Assembly (NCBI GenBank): GCA_963847985.1
Contig: CAWKBS010000008.1
Location: forward strand, 1 to 64,000
Source of the DNA: JAIBJN01 sp963847985
GTDB lineage: Bacteria; Actinomycetota; Thermoleophilia; Gaiellales; Gaiellaceae
Length of the DNA stretch: 64,000 bases
Direction: 5' to 3'
How positions within the stretch are numbered: the first letter of the stretch is position 1; every line of letters begins with the position of its first letter. Under the pieces are notes generated by a model. That model made no database searches and had not been told where the DNA came from. It saw only the letters and a list, made by a program, of their open reading frames with translations. Shown piece after piece: positions 24,287-32,923 of the stretch. The position numbers and the translations under genes were made by a program.

Positions 24287-24880
24287 TCAGCCGTCGATCG
24301 GGACGTGGCGCGGCTTCGCCGCGACCCGGTCGAGCCATGCGCGGATCGCCGGGTAGCCGCCCATGTCGAAGCCGCCCTCGTCGGCCACGTGGGTGTAGGC
24401 GTAGAGGGCAATGTCGGCGATCGAGTAGGCGCTGCCGGCGAGGAACTCGTGGCCTGCCAGGTGGCTCTCCATCGCGTCGAAGGCGAGGTAGCCGACGCGC
24501 TGCCGCTCCGCCAGGGTCTCCGGGTCGACCTCGATGCCCTTCGTGAGCCAGAAGCGGGGCACGGCGACGTACGGCTCGTGCGAGTACTGCTCGAAGAACA
24601 TCCACTGCAGCACCTTGGCGCGGTCGAAGGGATCCGCGGGGACGTACTCCGTGCCGTCGCCGAGGTACCAGAGGATGGCGCCGGACTCACCCAGCGCCCG
24701 GCCGTCGTCGAGGACGAGCGTGGGCACCCGGAGCCCCGGGTTCAGCTCGCCGAGGACCTCCTTGCGGTTCGAGCGGTCGACGACGTCGAGCTCGTACCGC
24801 TCGTACTCGAGCCCGAGGTGGGCGAGCATGAGGCGCACCTTGTAGCAGTTGCCGGACACGCCGGAGTCGTACAGCCGCAT
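24287..24880 (-). CDS. Glutathione S-transferase-like protein
   Basis: A 197-residue protein with a thioredoxin-like N-terminal domain (MRLYDSGVSGNCYKVRLMLA, then GLRVPTLVLDDGRALGESGA) and an all-helical C-terminal domain (SYSIADIALYAYTHVADEG). The Ser/Cys pair near residue 11-12 occupies the catalytic region. Its ATG overlaps the mgsC stop. Since it follows mgsABC it may act on formaldehyde or another electrophile made by the pathway, although actinobacteria rarely make glutathione. A paralogue lies at 42676-43320. Confidence 0.88.
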   Translation of the reverse strand: MRLYDSGVSGNCYKVRLMLAHLGLEYERYELDVVDRSNRKEVLGELNPGLRVPTLVLDDGRALGESGAILWYLGDGTEYVPADPFDRAKVLQWMFFEQYSHEPYVAVPRFWLTKGIEVDPETLAERQRVGYLAFDAMESHLAGHEFLAGSAYSIADIALYAYTHVADEGGFDMGGYPAIRAWLDRVAAKPRHVPIDG

Positions 24881-26199
24881 CAGCTCTCCTTCCCGGGGAT
24901 CCAGTCCGTGCCGGCGAGGGGGACGCGCGCCATGGCGGCCGCCTCCACGGTCAGCGCGACGAGATCCTCCGGCTCCAGGTTGTGCACGTGCGACTTCCCG
25001 CATGCGCGTGCGAGCGTCTGCGTCTCCAGCGTGAGGACGCGCAGGTAGTTGGCGATGCGGCGGCCGCCCAGCTCAGGGTCGAAGCGCGCGGCGAGCTCGT
25101 CCTCCTGGGTGGAGATCCCGACGGGGTCGCGCCCGGCCTGCCAGTCGTCGTAGTAGCCCGCGGCGCTTCCGATCTCGCGGTAGGCCTCGTCGTGCTCCGG
25201 CGCGTTGTCGCCCATCGCCACGAGCGCGGCGGTGCCGATGGAGACCGCGTCCGCGCCGAGCGCGAGCGCCTTGGCCACGTCCGCGCCGGTGCGGATGCCG
25301 CCGGAGACGATCAGCTGAACCTGGCGGTGCATGCCGAGCTCGGTGAGCGCATCGACGGCCAGCCGCACCGCGGGCAAGGTCGGAATGCCCACGTGCTCGA
25401 TGAAGACGTCCTGGGTCGCCGCCGTCCCGCCCTGCATGCCGTCCACGACGATCGCGTCCGCGCCGGCCTTGACCGCGAGCTGGACGTCGTAGTACGTCCG
25501 CGTCGCGCCGACCTTGATGAACACGGGCTTCTCCCAGTCCGTGATCTCGCGCAGCTCGCCGATCTTGATCTCGAGGTCGTCCGGCCCCGTCCAGTCGGGG
25601 TGCCGCGAGGCGCTGCGCTGGTCGATCCCCTTCGGCAGGTCGCGCATCTCGGCGACGCGGTCGGAGATCTTGTGCCCGAGGAGCATGCCGCCGCCGCCGG
25701 GCTTGGCGCCCTGCCCGACGACGACCTCGATCGCGTCCGCCTTGCGCAGGTCGTCGGGGTTCATGCCGTAGCGCGAGGGGAGGAGCTGGTAGACGAGCAG
25801 CGCCGAGTGCTCGCGCTCCTCCGGGGTCATCCCGCCGTCACCGGTCGTCGTCGACGTGCCCACCTCGGTGGCGCCGCGCCCGAGCGCCTCCTTGGCCGGG
25901 GCCGAGAGCGCCCCGAAGCTCATGCCGGCGATCGTGACCGGGATCTTCAGCTCGAGCGGGCGCTTGGCGAAGCGCGTCCCGAGCGTGACGTTCGTGTCGC
26001 AGCGCTCGCGGTAGCCCTCGAGCGGGTAGCGGGAGATGCTCGCGCCGAGCAGCAGGAGGTCGTCGAAGTGCGGCACGCGCCGCTTGGCGCCGAAGCCGCG
26101 AATGTCGTAGATGCCCTCGCGCGCCGCGCGCTGGATCTCGGCGATCACCGGCTTGTCGAACAGGTACGACTCGCGCAGGTTCCAGGGCTTCTTCGCCAT
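24880..26199 (-). CDS. mgsC: Glutamate-synthase FMN-domain protein (MgsC/GlxD-like)
   Basis: A 439-residue protein equivalent to the FMN/3Fe-4S domain of glutamate synthase, here a separate subunit. Family marks are VTIAGMSFGALSAPAKEALG near residue 92, GQGAKPGGGGMLLGHKIS near 155, KAGADAIVVDGMQGGTAATQ near 255, and SGGIRTGADVAKALALGADAV near 305. In N-methylglutamate synthase, MgsC condenses methylamine (released from gamma-glutamylmethylamide or free) with an acceptor to give N-methylglutamate. The ATG at 26199 overlaps the mgsB stop. Alternative: a GlxD protein of sarcosine-type clusters. Confidence 0.88.
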   Translation of the reverse strand: MAKKPWNLRESYLFDKPVIAEIQRAAREGIYDIRGFGAKRRVPHFDDLLLLGASISRYPLEGYRERCDTNVTLGTRFAKRPLELKIPVTIAGMSFGALSAPAKEALGRGATEVGTSTTTGDGGMTPEEREHSALLVYQLLPSRYGMNPDDLRKADAIEVVVGQGAKPGGGGMLLGHKISDRVAEMRDLPKGIDQRSASRHPDWTGPDDLEIKIGELREITDWEKPVFIKVGATRTYYDVQLAVKAGADAIVVDGMQGGTAATQDVFIEHVGIPTLPAVRLAVDALTELGMHRQVQLIVSGGIRTGADVAKALALGADAVSIGTAALVAMGDNAPEHDEAYREIGSAAGYYDDWQAGRDPVGISTQEDELAARFDPELGGRRIANYLRVLTLETQTLARACGKSHVHNLEPEDLVALTVEAAAMARVPLAGTDWIPGKES

Positions 26200-26912
26200 C
26201 AGTAGGCCCCGGCGTTGTCGACCTTGAAGGTGTAGAGCTCCCGCGCGGAGCCGTAGCGCCGGAACCCGCCCGGGTCGACGTCGTCGAAGCCCGCGGCCGC
26301 GAGCAGACCGGCCAGCTCGGCCCGGTGCTCGTCGGCGAGCTCCTTCTCGACGCAGTCCGCGCCCAGGCTCGCCACCGAACCGCGGACGTAGAGCCTGGCC
26401 TCGTAGATGGAGTCCCCGAGCGCCTCGCCCGCGTCGCCGCAGACGACCAGGCGCCCGGTCTGCGCCATGAAGCCGCTGAGATGGCCGACGGAACCGCGCA
26501 CGACGATGTCGATGCCCTTCATGGAGATGCCACACCGTGCGGCCGCGTCGCCGTGGACGACGAGCAGGCCGCCGTGCCCGGTCGCGCCGGCGGACTGGCT
26601 CGCATTGCCCTCGATCACGACCGTGCCGGACATCATGTTCTCGGCGAGTCCGGTGCTCGCGTTCCCGTGCACGCGCACGGTGGCGAGCTTGTTCATGCCG
26701 GCGCAGTAGTAGCCGACGTGCCCGTCGATCTCGACTTCGACCTCCGCGTCGAGCCCGCAGGCAACCGCGTGCGCGCCGTTGGGGTTGAGGACGCGCCAGT
26801 GCGCCGGCCCGGGCGACGAGGCGAGGTCGTGCAGGCGCTGGTTGAGCTCGCGAAGCGGGGTCTCGGCGAGGTCGACGACCTCGACCGCCTCGGTCGCCTC
26901 CGCCGCCTCCAT
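26199..26912 (-). CDS. mgsB: GXGXG-repeat subunit (MgsB/GlxC-like)
   Basis: A 237-residue protein equivalent to the C-terminal GXGXG beta-helix domain of glutamate synthase. The repeats are visible as successive turns: HGNASTGLAENMMSGTVVIE, GNASQSAGATGHGGLLVVHG, SMKGIDIVVRGSVGHLSGFM and TGRLVVCGDAGEALGDSIYE. The ATG at 26912 overlaps the stop of the amidotransferase subunit, and its own stop overlaps the mgsC start. It is probably the structural subunit that links the amidotransferase and FMN subunits. Confidence 0.88.
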   Translation of the reverse strand: MEAAEATEAVEVVDLAETPLRELNQRLHDLASSPGPAHWRVLNPNGAHAVACGLDAEVEVEIDGHVGYYCAGMNKLATVRVHGNASTGLAENMMSGTVVIEGNASQSAGATGHGGLLVVHGDAAARCGISMKGIDIVVRGSVGHLSGFMAQTGRLVVCGDAGEALGDSIYEARLYVRGSVASLGADCVEKELADEHRAELAGLLAAAGFDDVDPGGFRRYGSARELYTFKVDNAGAY

Positions 26913-27817
26913 CAGACCTTCGCCCGTTCCCAGGCGTAGACGACGCCGGGAACCGGCTCCCACGAGCGCGCGTCGGCGGCGCCGGGGAGCTGGGCGATCG
27001 CGCGCCACTCCGAGGCCATCGCCACCCACTCGTCGGTCTCGGCCAGCACGGCCGGCTTGCAGGCGATCGGGTCGCGCAGCACGGCGAAGCCGTCCTCGGT
27101 GCCGACCAGGAAGGTGTAGAAGCCGTCCAGGTCCTCGAGGCAGCCGGCCAGCGCCTCCTCGAGCGTCGCGCCCTCGCGGAGCCGCCAGGCGAGGTAGCCG
27201 GCGGCCACCTCGGTGTCGTTCTCCGTCTGGAAGTCGATGCCCTCGCGGCGCAGGCTCTCCCGCAGGCGGTTGTGGTTCGAGAGCGAGCCGTTGTGGACGA
27301 GGCAGAGGTCGTAGCCGGTCGAGAACGGGTGCGAGCCCTCCGTCGTGACGCGACTCTCGGTGGCCATGCGCGTGTGGCCGAGCGCGTGCGAGCCACGGAA
27401 GTCCTCGAGCGCGAACTGGCGGACGAACTCCTCGGGCCGGCCGACCTCCTTGTAGATCTCGATCGACCGCCCCGCGCTCATCACCCGCAGCTCGGGATGG
27501 GCCCGTCGGACCCATGCCTCGGCGTTCGGCGCCTCGGCGTCGGCGACCATGACGGCGTGGCTCGCCCGCACCTCGGGGGACGGCGAGCCGCCGAACGCCT
27601 GCCCGAGTTCGGCGGCCACCGCGTCCCAGTCCTGGAGCTGGTCGGCGGAGAAGAGCGTGAGCTTGCTGGCGCCGCCGGGAGCGGGGTCGCGGTAGACGGC
27701 GACGCCGGCCGAGTCCGGCCCGCGGTCGTCCATCTGGGCGAGCATCGCCGCCAGGTGCGCGCCGAGCGCCTCCTCGATCTCAGGCGACTTGGCGAAGAGC
27801 CCGACGATGCCGCACAT
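26912..27817 (-). CDS. mgsA: Class II glutamine amidotransferase subunit (MgsA/GlxB-like)
   Basis: A 301-residue Ntn-type amidotransferase. It begins MCGIVGLFAKSPEIEEALG, so Cys2 is the nucleophile after Met removal. HTRMATESRVTTEGSHPFST near residue 160 and LVHNGSLSNHNRLRESL near 180 are the substrate and oxyanion regions. Matched with the separate GXGXG and FMN subunits downstream it forms the three-part mgs/glx assembly. A plain glutamate synthase would have these domains fused. No clear Shine-Dalgarno is visible before the ATG. Confidence 0.9.
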   Translation of the reverse strand: MCGIVGLFAKSPEIEEALGAHLAAMLAQMDDRGPDSAGVAVYRDPAPGGASKLTLFSADQLQDWDAVAAELGQAFGGSPSPEVRASHAVMVADAEAPNAEAWVRRAHPELRVMSAGRSIEIYKEVGRPEEFVRQFALEDFRGSHALGHTRMATESRVTTEGSHPFSTGYDLCLVHNGSLSNHNRLRESLRREGIDFQTENDTEVAAGYLAWRLREGATLEEALAGCLEDLDGFYTFLVGTEDGFAVLRDPIACKPAVLAETDEWVAMASEWRAIAQLPGAADARSWEPVPGVVYAWERAKV

Positions 27818-27831
27818 ATGTTCGAAATCTA

Positions 27832-27849
27832 CATGCGGATACTCGCATG
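27832..27849. repeat. Short palindrome upstream of mgsA
   Basis: Exact 6-base arms CATGCG and CGCATG with a 6-base spacer lie 15 bases before the mgsA start on the minus strand. It may be a small operator or a leader hairpin near the start. Arms this short can arise by chance. Confidence 0.35.
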
Positions 27850-27883
27850 AACACGGGCTTTTCCCACGATCTTGCCATCGCCC

Positions 27884-27904
27884 GTATGGAGGTTTTCTCC
27901 ATAC
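27884..27904 (-). terminator. Hairpin directly after the gmaS stop
   Basis: On the minus strand the stop codon is followed at once by a perfect 8-base stem (GTATGGAG / CTCCATAC) with the loop AAAAC. No U-tract follows, so it may be a processing or mRNA-stability hairpin rather than a strong terminator. It separates gmaS from mgsA. Confidence 0.5.
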
Positions 27905-29294
27905 TCAGAAGCGCGTCAGGTACTCCGTCACCTCCCACGGGGTCACCTGCTCGTGGTAGCGAGCCCACTCGTCGCGCTTCACGCGGAGGAAGTAGTCGAC
28001 GTAGTCCTCGTCGCGACCGCGCCCGAGCGCCTTCCGCAGGACGCCGCAGCCTTCGAGCTCCTGCGGTCGCCTCGAGGAGGTTCGCCGGCAGCGTCTCCAG
28101 GCCGCGCGCCCTCAGCTCGTCGTAGGGGATGGCGTAGAGGTTCTCGGAGTTCGGGTCGCCCGGGTCGATCCCGTTGGCGATGCCGTCGAGGCCCGCCGCG
28201 AGCACGGCCGTCGCGGCCAGGTACGGGTTGCAGGAGCCGTCGATGGTGCGGTCCTCGATGCGGCCCGGCCCCGGGATCCGGAGCATCTGCGTGCGGTTGT
28301 TGTAGCCGTAGCTGATCCAGACCGGCGACCACGTCGCGCCGCTCGCGGTCGTTCCCACCTTCAGCCGCTTGTACGAGTTCACGGTGGGGGCGGTCACGGC
28401 GCTGTAGGCCCGCGCGTGCCTCTTGAGGCCGCCGATGAAGTGGTAGGCGATCTCCGAGAGGCCGAGCCCGCGCGGGTCGTTCTCGTCCAGGAACAGGTTC
28501 GTCTCCCCGTCCCAGAGGGACATGTGGAAGTGGCAGCCGTTGCCGGTGAGGTTCGAGAACGGCTTCGGCATGAACGTCGCCAGGATGTTCCGCCCCTCGT
28601 CCCGGCCCTTCCGCTCGGCGAGCTGGTGGACCATGTACCGGAAGAAGATCGCCCGGTCGCAGCTCACGAGCGCGTCGTCGTAGGCGAAGTTCTGCTCGAA
28701 CTGGCCGTTCGCGTCCTCGTGGTCGTTGGCGTAGTTGCCCCAGCCCAGCTCGTTGACGTAGCGGGAGACCGTGGTGAGGAAGTCGTAGTGGCGCGAGAGC
28801 CCGTTGAGGTCGTAGCAGGGCTTCTCCAGGGTGTCGAGCGAGTCCTCGAGCCGGATCGAGCCGTCGTCGGCGAGCTCGACGAGGAAGTACTCGAGCTCGA
28901 GCCCCATCTTGAACTCGAAGCCCTGCTCCCGGGCGGCCGCGAGCTGGCGCCGCAGGATCGTGCGCGGGTCGTAGGGCCACTCCTCGCCGTCCACCGTGAT
29001 GTCGCAGGCAAAGCGCGCGACGGTCGGCTCCCACGGCACCGGCGTGAAGCTGGCGAGGTCGGGGATGGCGGCGATGTCCGGGTCGCTCGGCACCTGGCCG
29101 ATCTCGCCCGCGGCGAAGCCGGCAAAGCCGGCACCGTCGGTGACCAGGTCGTCCAGGTTCGCCGCCGGCACGAGCTTCGCGCTCGGCCGCGCGTACATGT
29201 CCACGAACTGCGCGAAGTAGAAATCGATGCCGCGCTTCTCGGACTCCTTGCGGATGTCCTCGACGGTGGGCGCGGCGGCGCTCTCCCGGGCCAT
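27905..29294 (-). CDS. gmaS: Type III glutamine synthetase-like, probable gamma-glutamylmethylamide synthetase (GmaS), frameshifted
   Basis: The GS fold ligates an amine to glutamate with ATP. Regions shared with GmaS are TDGAGFAGFAAGEIG near residue 53, SLDTLEKPCYDLNGLSRHYD near 148, NDHEDANGQFEQNFAYDD near 192, ATFMPKPFSNLTGNGCHFHM near 240 and TIDGSCNPYLAATAVLAAGL near 360. At about 28067 one extra base breaks the frame after PANLLEATA. The C-terminus continues as ELEGCGVLRKALGRGRDED and ends VTEYLTRF at TGA 27907; dropping the base gives 462 residues, the usual length. The ATG at 29294 has a strong AAGGAGGAG site. Adjacent mgsABC supports methylamine as the amine. Confidence 0.85.
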
Positions 29295-29402
29295 GCAACT
29301 CCTCCTTTGGGGACGCCTCGGACGATAACCGCCGTCAGCCGCTCAGCCGATGGCTGCAGGGCACAACCAAAGACCGTGCCTTGTGTCGCCGGTGGCCACG
29401 AT

Positions 29403-29425
29403 CCAAGTAACAGACTGTTACTTGG
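29403..29425. promoter_or_regulatory. 23-bp perfect palindrome, copy 2 (candidate operator)
   Basis: The same 11-base arms as at 16902-16924 (CCAAGTAACAG and its reverse complement), here with a central A. The palindrome touches the stop codon of the PucR-type regulator gene (TGA 29428-29426) and lies 108 bases upstream of the gmaS start, in the right place to be the gmaS operator. Two copies in one pathway cluster imply one shared regulator. Confidence 0.78.
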
Positions 29426-31217
29426 TCAGGGCTCGCGGGGCTCGCCCGGGCCCAGCGCCTCCTGCAGGCGGACCATCTTCACGGCGATCTCGACCATGAG
29501 CCAGTCGTCCTTGCGCAGGTCGAGGCCGGAAAGGTCGCCGATGCGGCGCAGGCGCTGGCGCAGGGTGTTCGGGTGGACGTACAGCGCCTCGGCCGTCGCG
29601 CCGATGGAGCCGCGGCGGCGCAGGAACTCCTCGAGCGTGCGCAGGAGCGCGGTCGAGCGCTGGCGGTCGTACTCCGCGATGCGCGCGACCGCGTCGCGGT
29701 GCGCGTCGCGGACCCCGCCGTCGAACGGCATGCGGAGGAGGTACTTGTACGGCCCGAGCTCCTCGTAGGCCATCACGCCCGGACTTCCCTGGAGCACGGT
29801 CGTGCCGAGGAGGGCATGACGGGCCTCCTCGAAGCCGGCCGCGAACGAGGCGGCGCCCTTGCAGACGTTGGAGAGGCCGATCGACACGGGCGCCTCCAGC
29901 TCCTCCTGGAGTCGCGCGAACGGTGGCGAGCAGCCGCTCCTCGCCGTCGTGCAGGACGCGCAGGAGCGCACGCATCGAGTCGTCGCGGCGGTCGAAGAGC
30001 GAGCCGGGCGCGGCGGCGGCCAGGACCCGCTCGAGCTCGTCCGACGGAGGCGATGCCGCGAGCACGACGTAGCGCTGGTCGAGGTCGCAGCCGAGCCGCG
30101 CCGCCCGGCCCTCGAGCCCGGGGAGCGACTCCCCGCGGGCGAGCTGCTCGAAGAAGTCCTTGATCAGGTTCTTCTCGGTCAGGCGCTCGATCAGCTCGAT
30201 CTTCTTGAGCGCGACCGCGGTCTGGTTGGCCACGGCGCGCGCGAGGTCGACCTCGGAGGTGCCGGTGGCGGCGAGGAGGCCGAGCAGCTCGTCATTCGCC
30301 ACGAGCGGCACGGCCACCGACGCGGCTCGGCCGCTGCGGGCGAGCTCGGGCCCGAGCTCCGAGAGGCCAATCTCGGCACGCGCGTCGCCGGCCGCGGGCG
30401 CGGAGGCGCGCAGGTGCAGCACCTCGGACGCAGGATCGAGCAGGTAGACGTGGCAGGCCTCGGCGCGCAGGAGCTTTCGCGCGCGCGAGGCGACCGAGGG
30501 AAGCACGGTGCCGAGCGTCTCGGCGCCGGCCAGGAGCTCGCCGAGCTCGGTCAGGTGCTCGAGCTCGTCCACCCGGCGGCGCATCTCCTCGTAGAGGCGC
30601 GCGTTCTCGATCGCCCCGGCGACGAGCGAAGCGCTCGAGACGAGCACCTCGACCTCGTCTTCCGAGAACTCGTGCGGCGCCTCGGTGTGGCTCGAGATGA
30701 CGCCGATGACGTTGCCGTCCTTGCCCACGATCGGCACGGAGACGAGCGACTGGAAGCGCTCCTCCTCCAGCTCGGGGACGTACTTGACGCGCGGATCGTC
30801 GAGGAGCTCGTCGCGGATCCAGGCCGGCTCTTTGTGCTCGGCGGCCCACCAGGCGAGGCCCTCGCCGCGCTCGAGCGCGATCCTCCCGACGAGGTGCGCG
30901 TAGGGCTCCGAGGCGGCCTCGAGCACGAGCCGGTCCTCCTCGACGAGGTACACGAAGCAGGCGTGGACCGAGGTGGCGTCCGTCAGGAGGCGCACGACCG
31001 CGCCGAGGACCTCCTCCAGGTCCAGGGACGAGCCGACCGTGGAGATGATCGCGTACAGGAACCGGTTCTCACCGGCATGTGTGCCAGGCGCGCCGATGAG
31101 CGCATCGTACGGCGAAATCGGCGCACGGTCACGGCGTACTGGGCGAGGGGGCTCCCTGGGAGAAGCCCCCTCGCCTCCTCCACCCGGGTCACCGGCGCGG
31201 CTCGCACTCCAGGGCAC
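29426..31217 (-). CDS. GAF-GAF-PucR-type transcriptional regulator, frameshifted
   Basis: About 596 residues once corrected. Two GAF sensory domains (residues about 50-190, with EVLGAVVRLLTDATSVHACF; and about 225-345, with LAEACHVYLLDPASEV-like residues) are followed by a PucR/CdaR C-terminal HTH (GATAEALYVHPNTLRQRLRR). One extra base near 29917 splits the gene: the first frame ends LLATVRA and the second continues LQEELEAPVSIGLSNVCKGA. The start is uncertain; GTG at 31217 is the longest option. It reads towards gmaS and is the best candidate for binding the twin palindromes. PucR proteins commonly control nitrogen-source catabolism. Confidence 0.8.
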
Positions 31218-31364
31218 GCAAGCGCCCCCCGGGGCGAGTAGGGGCGAGCGCCGGCTCCGAGGGCGACCATACAGCCCTCGTCCTAGACGTTCAACTGAGT
31301 TTCACTTCTGCATGTCGACCGGCAAATGGGGCGAGCTCGCCGCGGCCGTTATGGTTCATTCATC
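31218..31364. promoter_or_regulatory. Divergent PucR-gene / fdhD control region
   Basis: A 147-base spacer between the longest PucR-gene start and fdhD. It includes an AT-richer stretch (GTTCAACTGAGTTTCACTTC, 31289-31308) that could hold promoter elements. I see no clear palindrome matching the 23-bp operator. Confidence 0.4.
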
Positions 31365-32150
31365 GTGAGCTCCCTGCCGCCGTACTCTGCGGCTCGGGCC
31401 GACGTCCTGCGGCTTCCGGGCGGGCGGACGGAGCGGGACGAGCTGGCCGTTGAGGAGCCGCTAGAGGTCCGCGTCGACGGCGAGGCCGTCGCCGTGACGA
31501 TGCGCACGCCCGGGCACGACGAGGAGCTCGCCCTCGGCTTCCTTCGCTCCGAGGGGATCCATGCGGTCGCGGCGCACCCGACCGCCGACCTCGCGGCGAA
31601 CACCATCGACGTGCAGGTGGAGGACGGCTTCGATCCGGGCCGGCTGCGGCGGAACTTCTACACGACCTCCTCCTGCGGCGTGTGCGGCAAGGGCGCGCTC
31701 GAAGCGGTCGCCGTCGAGGCGCCGAGGGTGGAGAGCGACCTGCGCGTGCCGGCGGCCGTCGTCTCCCTGCTCCCCGACCGGCTGCGGGCGGCGCAGCCCG
31801 CCTTCGCCGCGACCGGGGGCCTGCACGCGACCGGCCTCTTCCACGCCGACGGCGAGCTGATCGTCGTCAGGGAGGACGTCGGCCGGCACAACGCCTTCGA
31901 CAAGGTCGTCGGGCGGGCGTTCCTCGACGGGCTCCTCCCGCTCGGGGACAAGCTCGTCTGCGTGAGCGGCCGCCTCTCGTTCGAGCTCGTCCAGAAGGCA
32001 GCGGTGGCGGGCGCCCCGGTGCTCGTCGCGGTCGGAGCGCCCTCGACCCTGGCCGTCGAGCTTGCGCGCGACCGGGGCATCACGCTCTGCGGCTTCGTCC
32101 GCGACGGCCGCGTCAACGTCTACTCGGAGCCGTGGCGGGTGCTCGCGTGA
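31365..32150 (+). CDS. fdhD: Formate dehydrogenase accessory sulfurtransferase FdhD
   Basis: A 261-residue protein that transfers sulfur from a cysteine desulfurase to the molybdenum cofactor before its insertion into formate dehydrogenase. The catalytic CxxC is in TTSSCGVCGKGALEAV (near residue 105). Other family blocks are PGHDEELALGFLRSEGI near 48, HATGLFHADGELIVVREDVG near 160 and GRHNAFDKVVGRA. I chose the GTG at 31365 (VSSLPPYSA); an ATG at 31326 is possible. Its stop overlaps the next start (GTGA). It suggests that a formate dehydrogenase is encoded elsewhere. Confidence 0.93.
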   Translation: MSSLPPYSAARADVLRLPGGRTERDELAVEEPLEVRVDGEAVAVTMRTPGHDEELALGFLRSEGIHAVAAHPTADLAANTIDVQVEDGFDPGRLRRNFYTTSSCGVCGKGALEAVAVEAPRVESDLRVPAAVVSLLPDRLRAAQPAFAATGGLHATGLFHADGELIVVREDVGRHNAFDKVVGRAFLDGLLPLGDKLVCVSGRLSFELVQKAAVAGAPVLVAVGAPSTLAVELARDRGITLCGFVRDGRVNVYSEPWRVLA

Positions 32151-32923
32151 GCTTCGCCGTTCCAGCGGAGGCCTACGACCGTTTCGTCGGCAGGTACAGC
32201 CGCGGGCTCTGCGACGGGCTCGTGGAGGCTGCGGGCGTCGCCGCCGGGTCGTCCGTGCTGGATGTCGGCGCCGGCACGGGCGCCGGGACGCGCCGACTCG
32301 TGGAGCTCCTCGGCGCCGATCGCGTGGCGGCGGTCGAGCCTTCGGAGCCGTTCTTCGACGCGCTGCGCGAGCGGTGCCCGGGGGTCGACGTGCGGCTGGG
32401 CCGGGCCGAGTCGCTTCCGTTCGACGACGGAGCCTTCGACGCAGCGATCGCCCAGCTCGTCGTCAACTTCATTCCCGACCCCGCCGCCGGTGTGGCCGAG
32501 ATGCGACGCGTGACCCGCTCGGGCGGAGCGGTGGCCGCATGCGTCTGGGACTATCCCGGCGAGATGCCCCTCCTGCGTGTGTTCTGGGAGGCAGGGGCCG
32601 AGCTCGATCCGGACGGCGTCGAGGCCGTCGACGAGAGGACGCAGATGCCGTTCGCCCGCGGCGGCGAGCTGGCCGGCTTTCTCCGCGAGGTGGGCCTCGG
32701 CGAGGTCGAGGACGGCGAGATCGTCGTCGCGGCGGACTACCAGGGATTCGACGACCTGTGGCAGCCCTTCACGGAGGGGGTGGGGCCGGCCGGGCGCTAT
32801 GCCGTCTCGCTCGACGACGGGAGCCGTGAGGCGCTGAGGGCCGAGTACCGGCGGCGGCTGTCGGTCCCCGACGGCCCCTTCCGGCTGGAGGCGCGCGCAT
32901 GGCTCGCGGTCGGCAGGGCGTAG
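32147..32923 (+). CDS. Class I SAM-dependent methyltransferase
   Basis: A 258-residue Rossmann-fold methyltransferase. Motif I is SSVLDVGAGTGAGTRRLVEL (residues about 35-54). The post-motif acidic residue is in VAAVEPSEPFFDALRER. Motif II/III is FDAAIAQLVVNFIPDPAAGV. It resembles UbiE/Methyltransf_11 enzymes. The GTG start at 32147 overlaps fdhD, and its 3' end overlaps mobA by 25 bases. The substrate is unknown. Its fixed place between two molybdenum-cofactor genes may be only a transcription convenience. Confidence 0.87.
   Translation: MSFAVPAEAYDRFVGRYSRGLCDGLVEAAGVAAGSSVLDVGAGTGAGTRRLVELLGADRVAAVEPSEPFFDALRERCPGVDVRLGRAESLPFDDGAFDAAIAQLVVNFIPDPAAGVAEMRRVTRSGGAVAACVWDYPGEMPLLRVFWEAGAELDPDGVEAVDERTQMPFARGGELAGFLREVGLGEVEDGEIVVAADYQGFDDLWQPFTEGVGPAGRYAVSLDDGSREALRAEYRRRLSVPDGPFRLEARAWLAVGRA

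Noticed and set aside
24880..27817. Ordinary glutamate synthase large subunit
   Set aside because: The three domains are separate genes, there is no small NADPH subunit, and gmaS and sox-type genes flank them.
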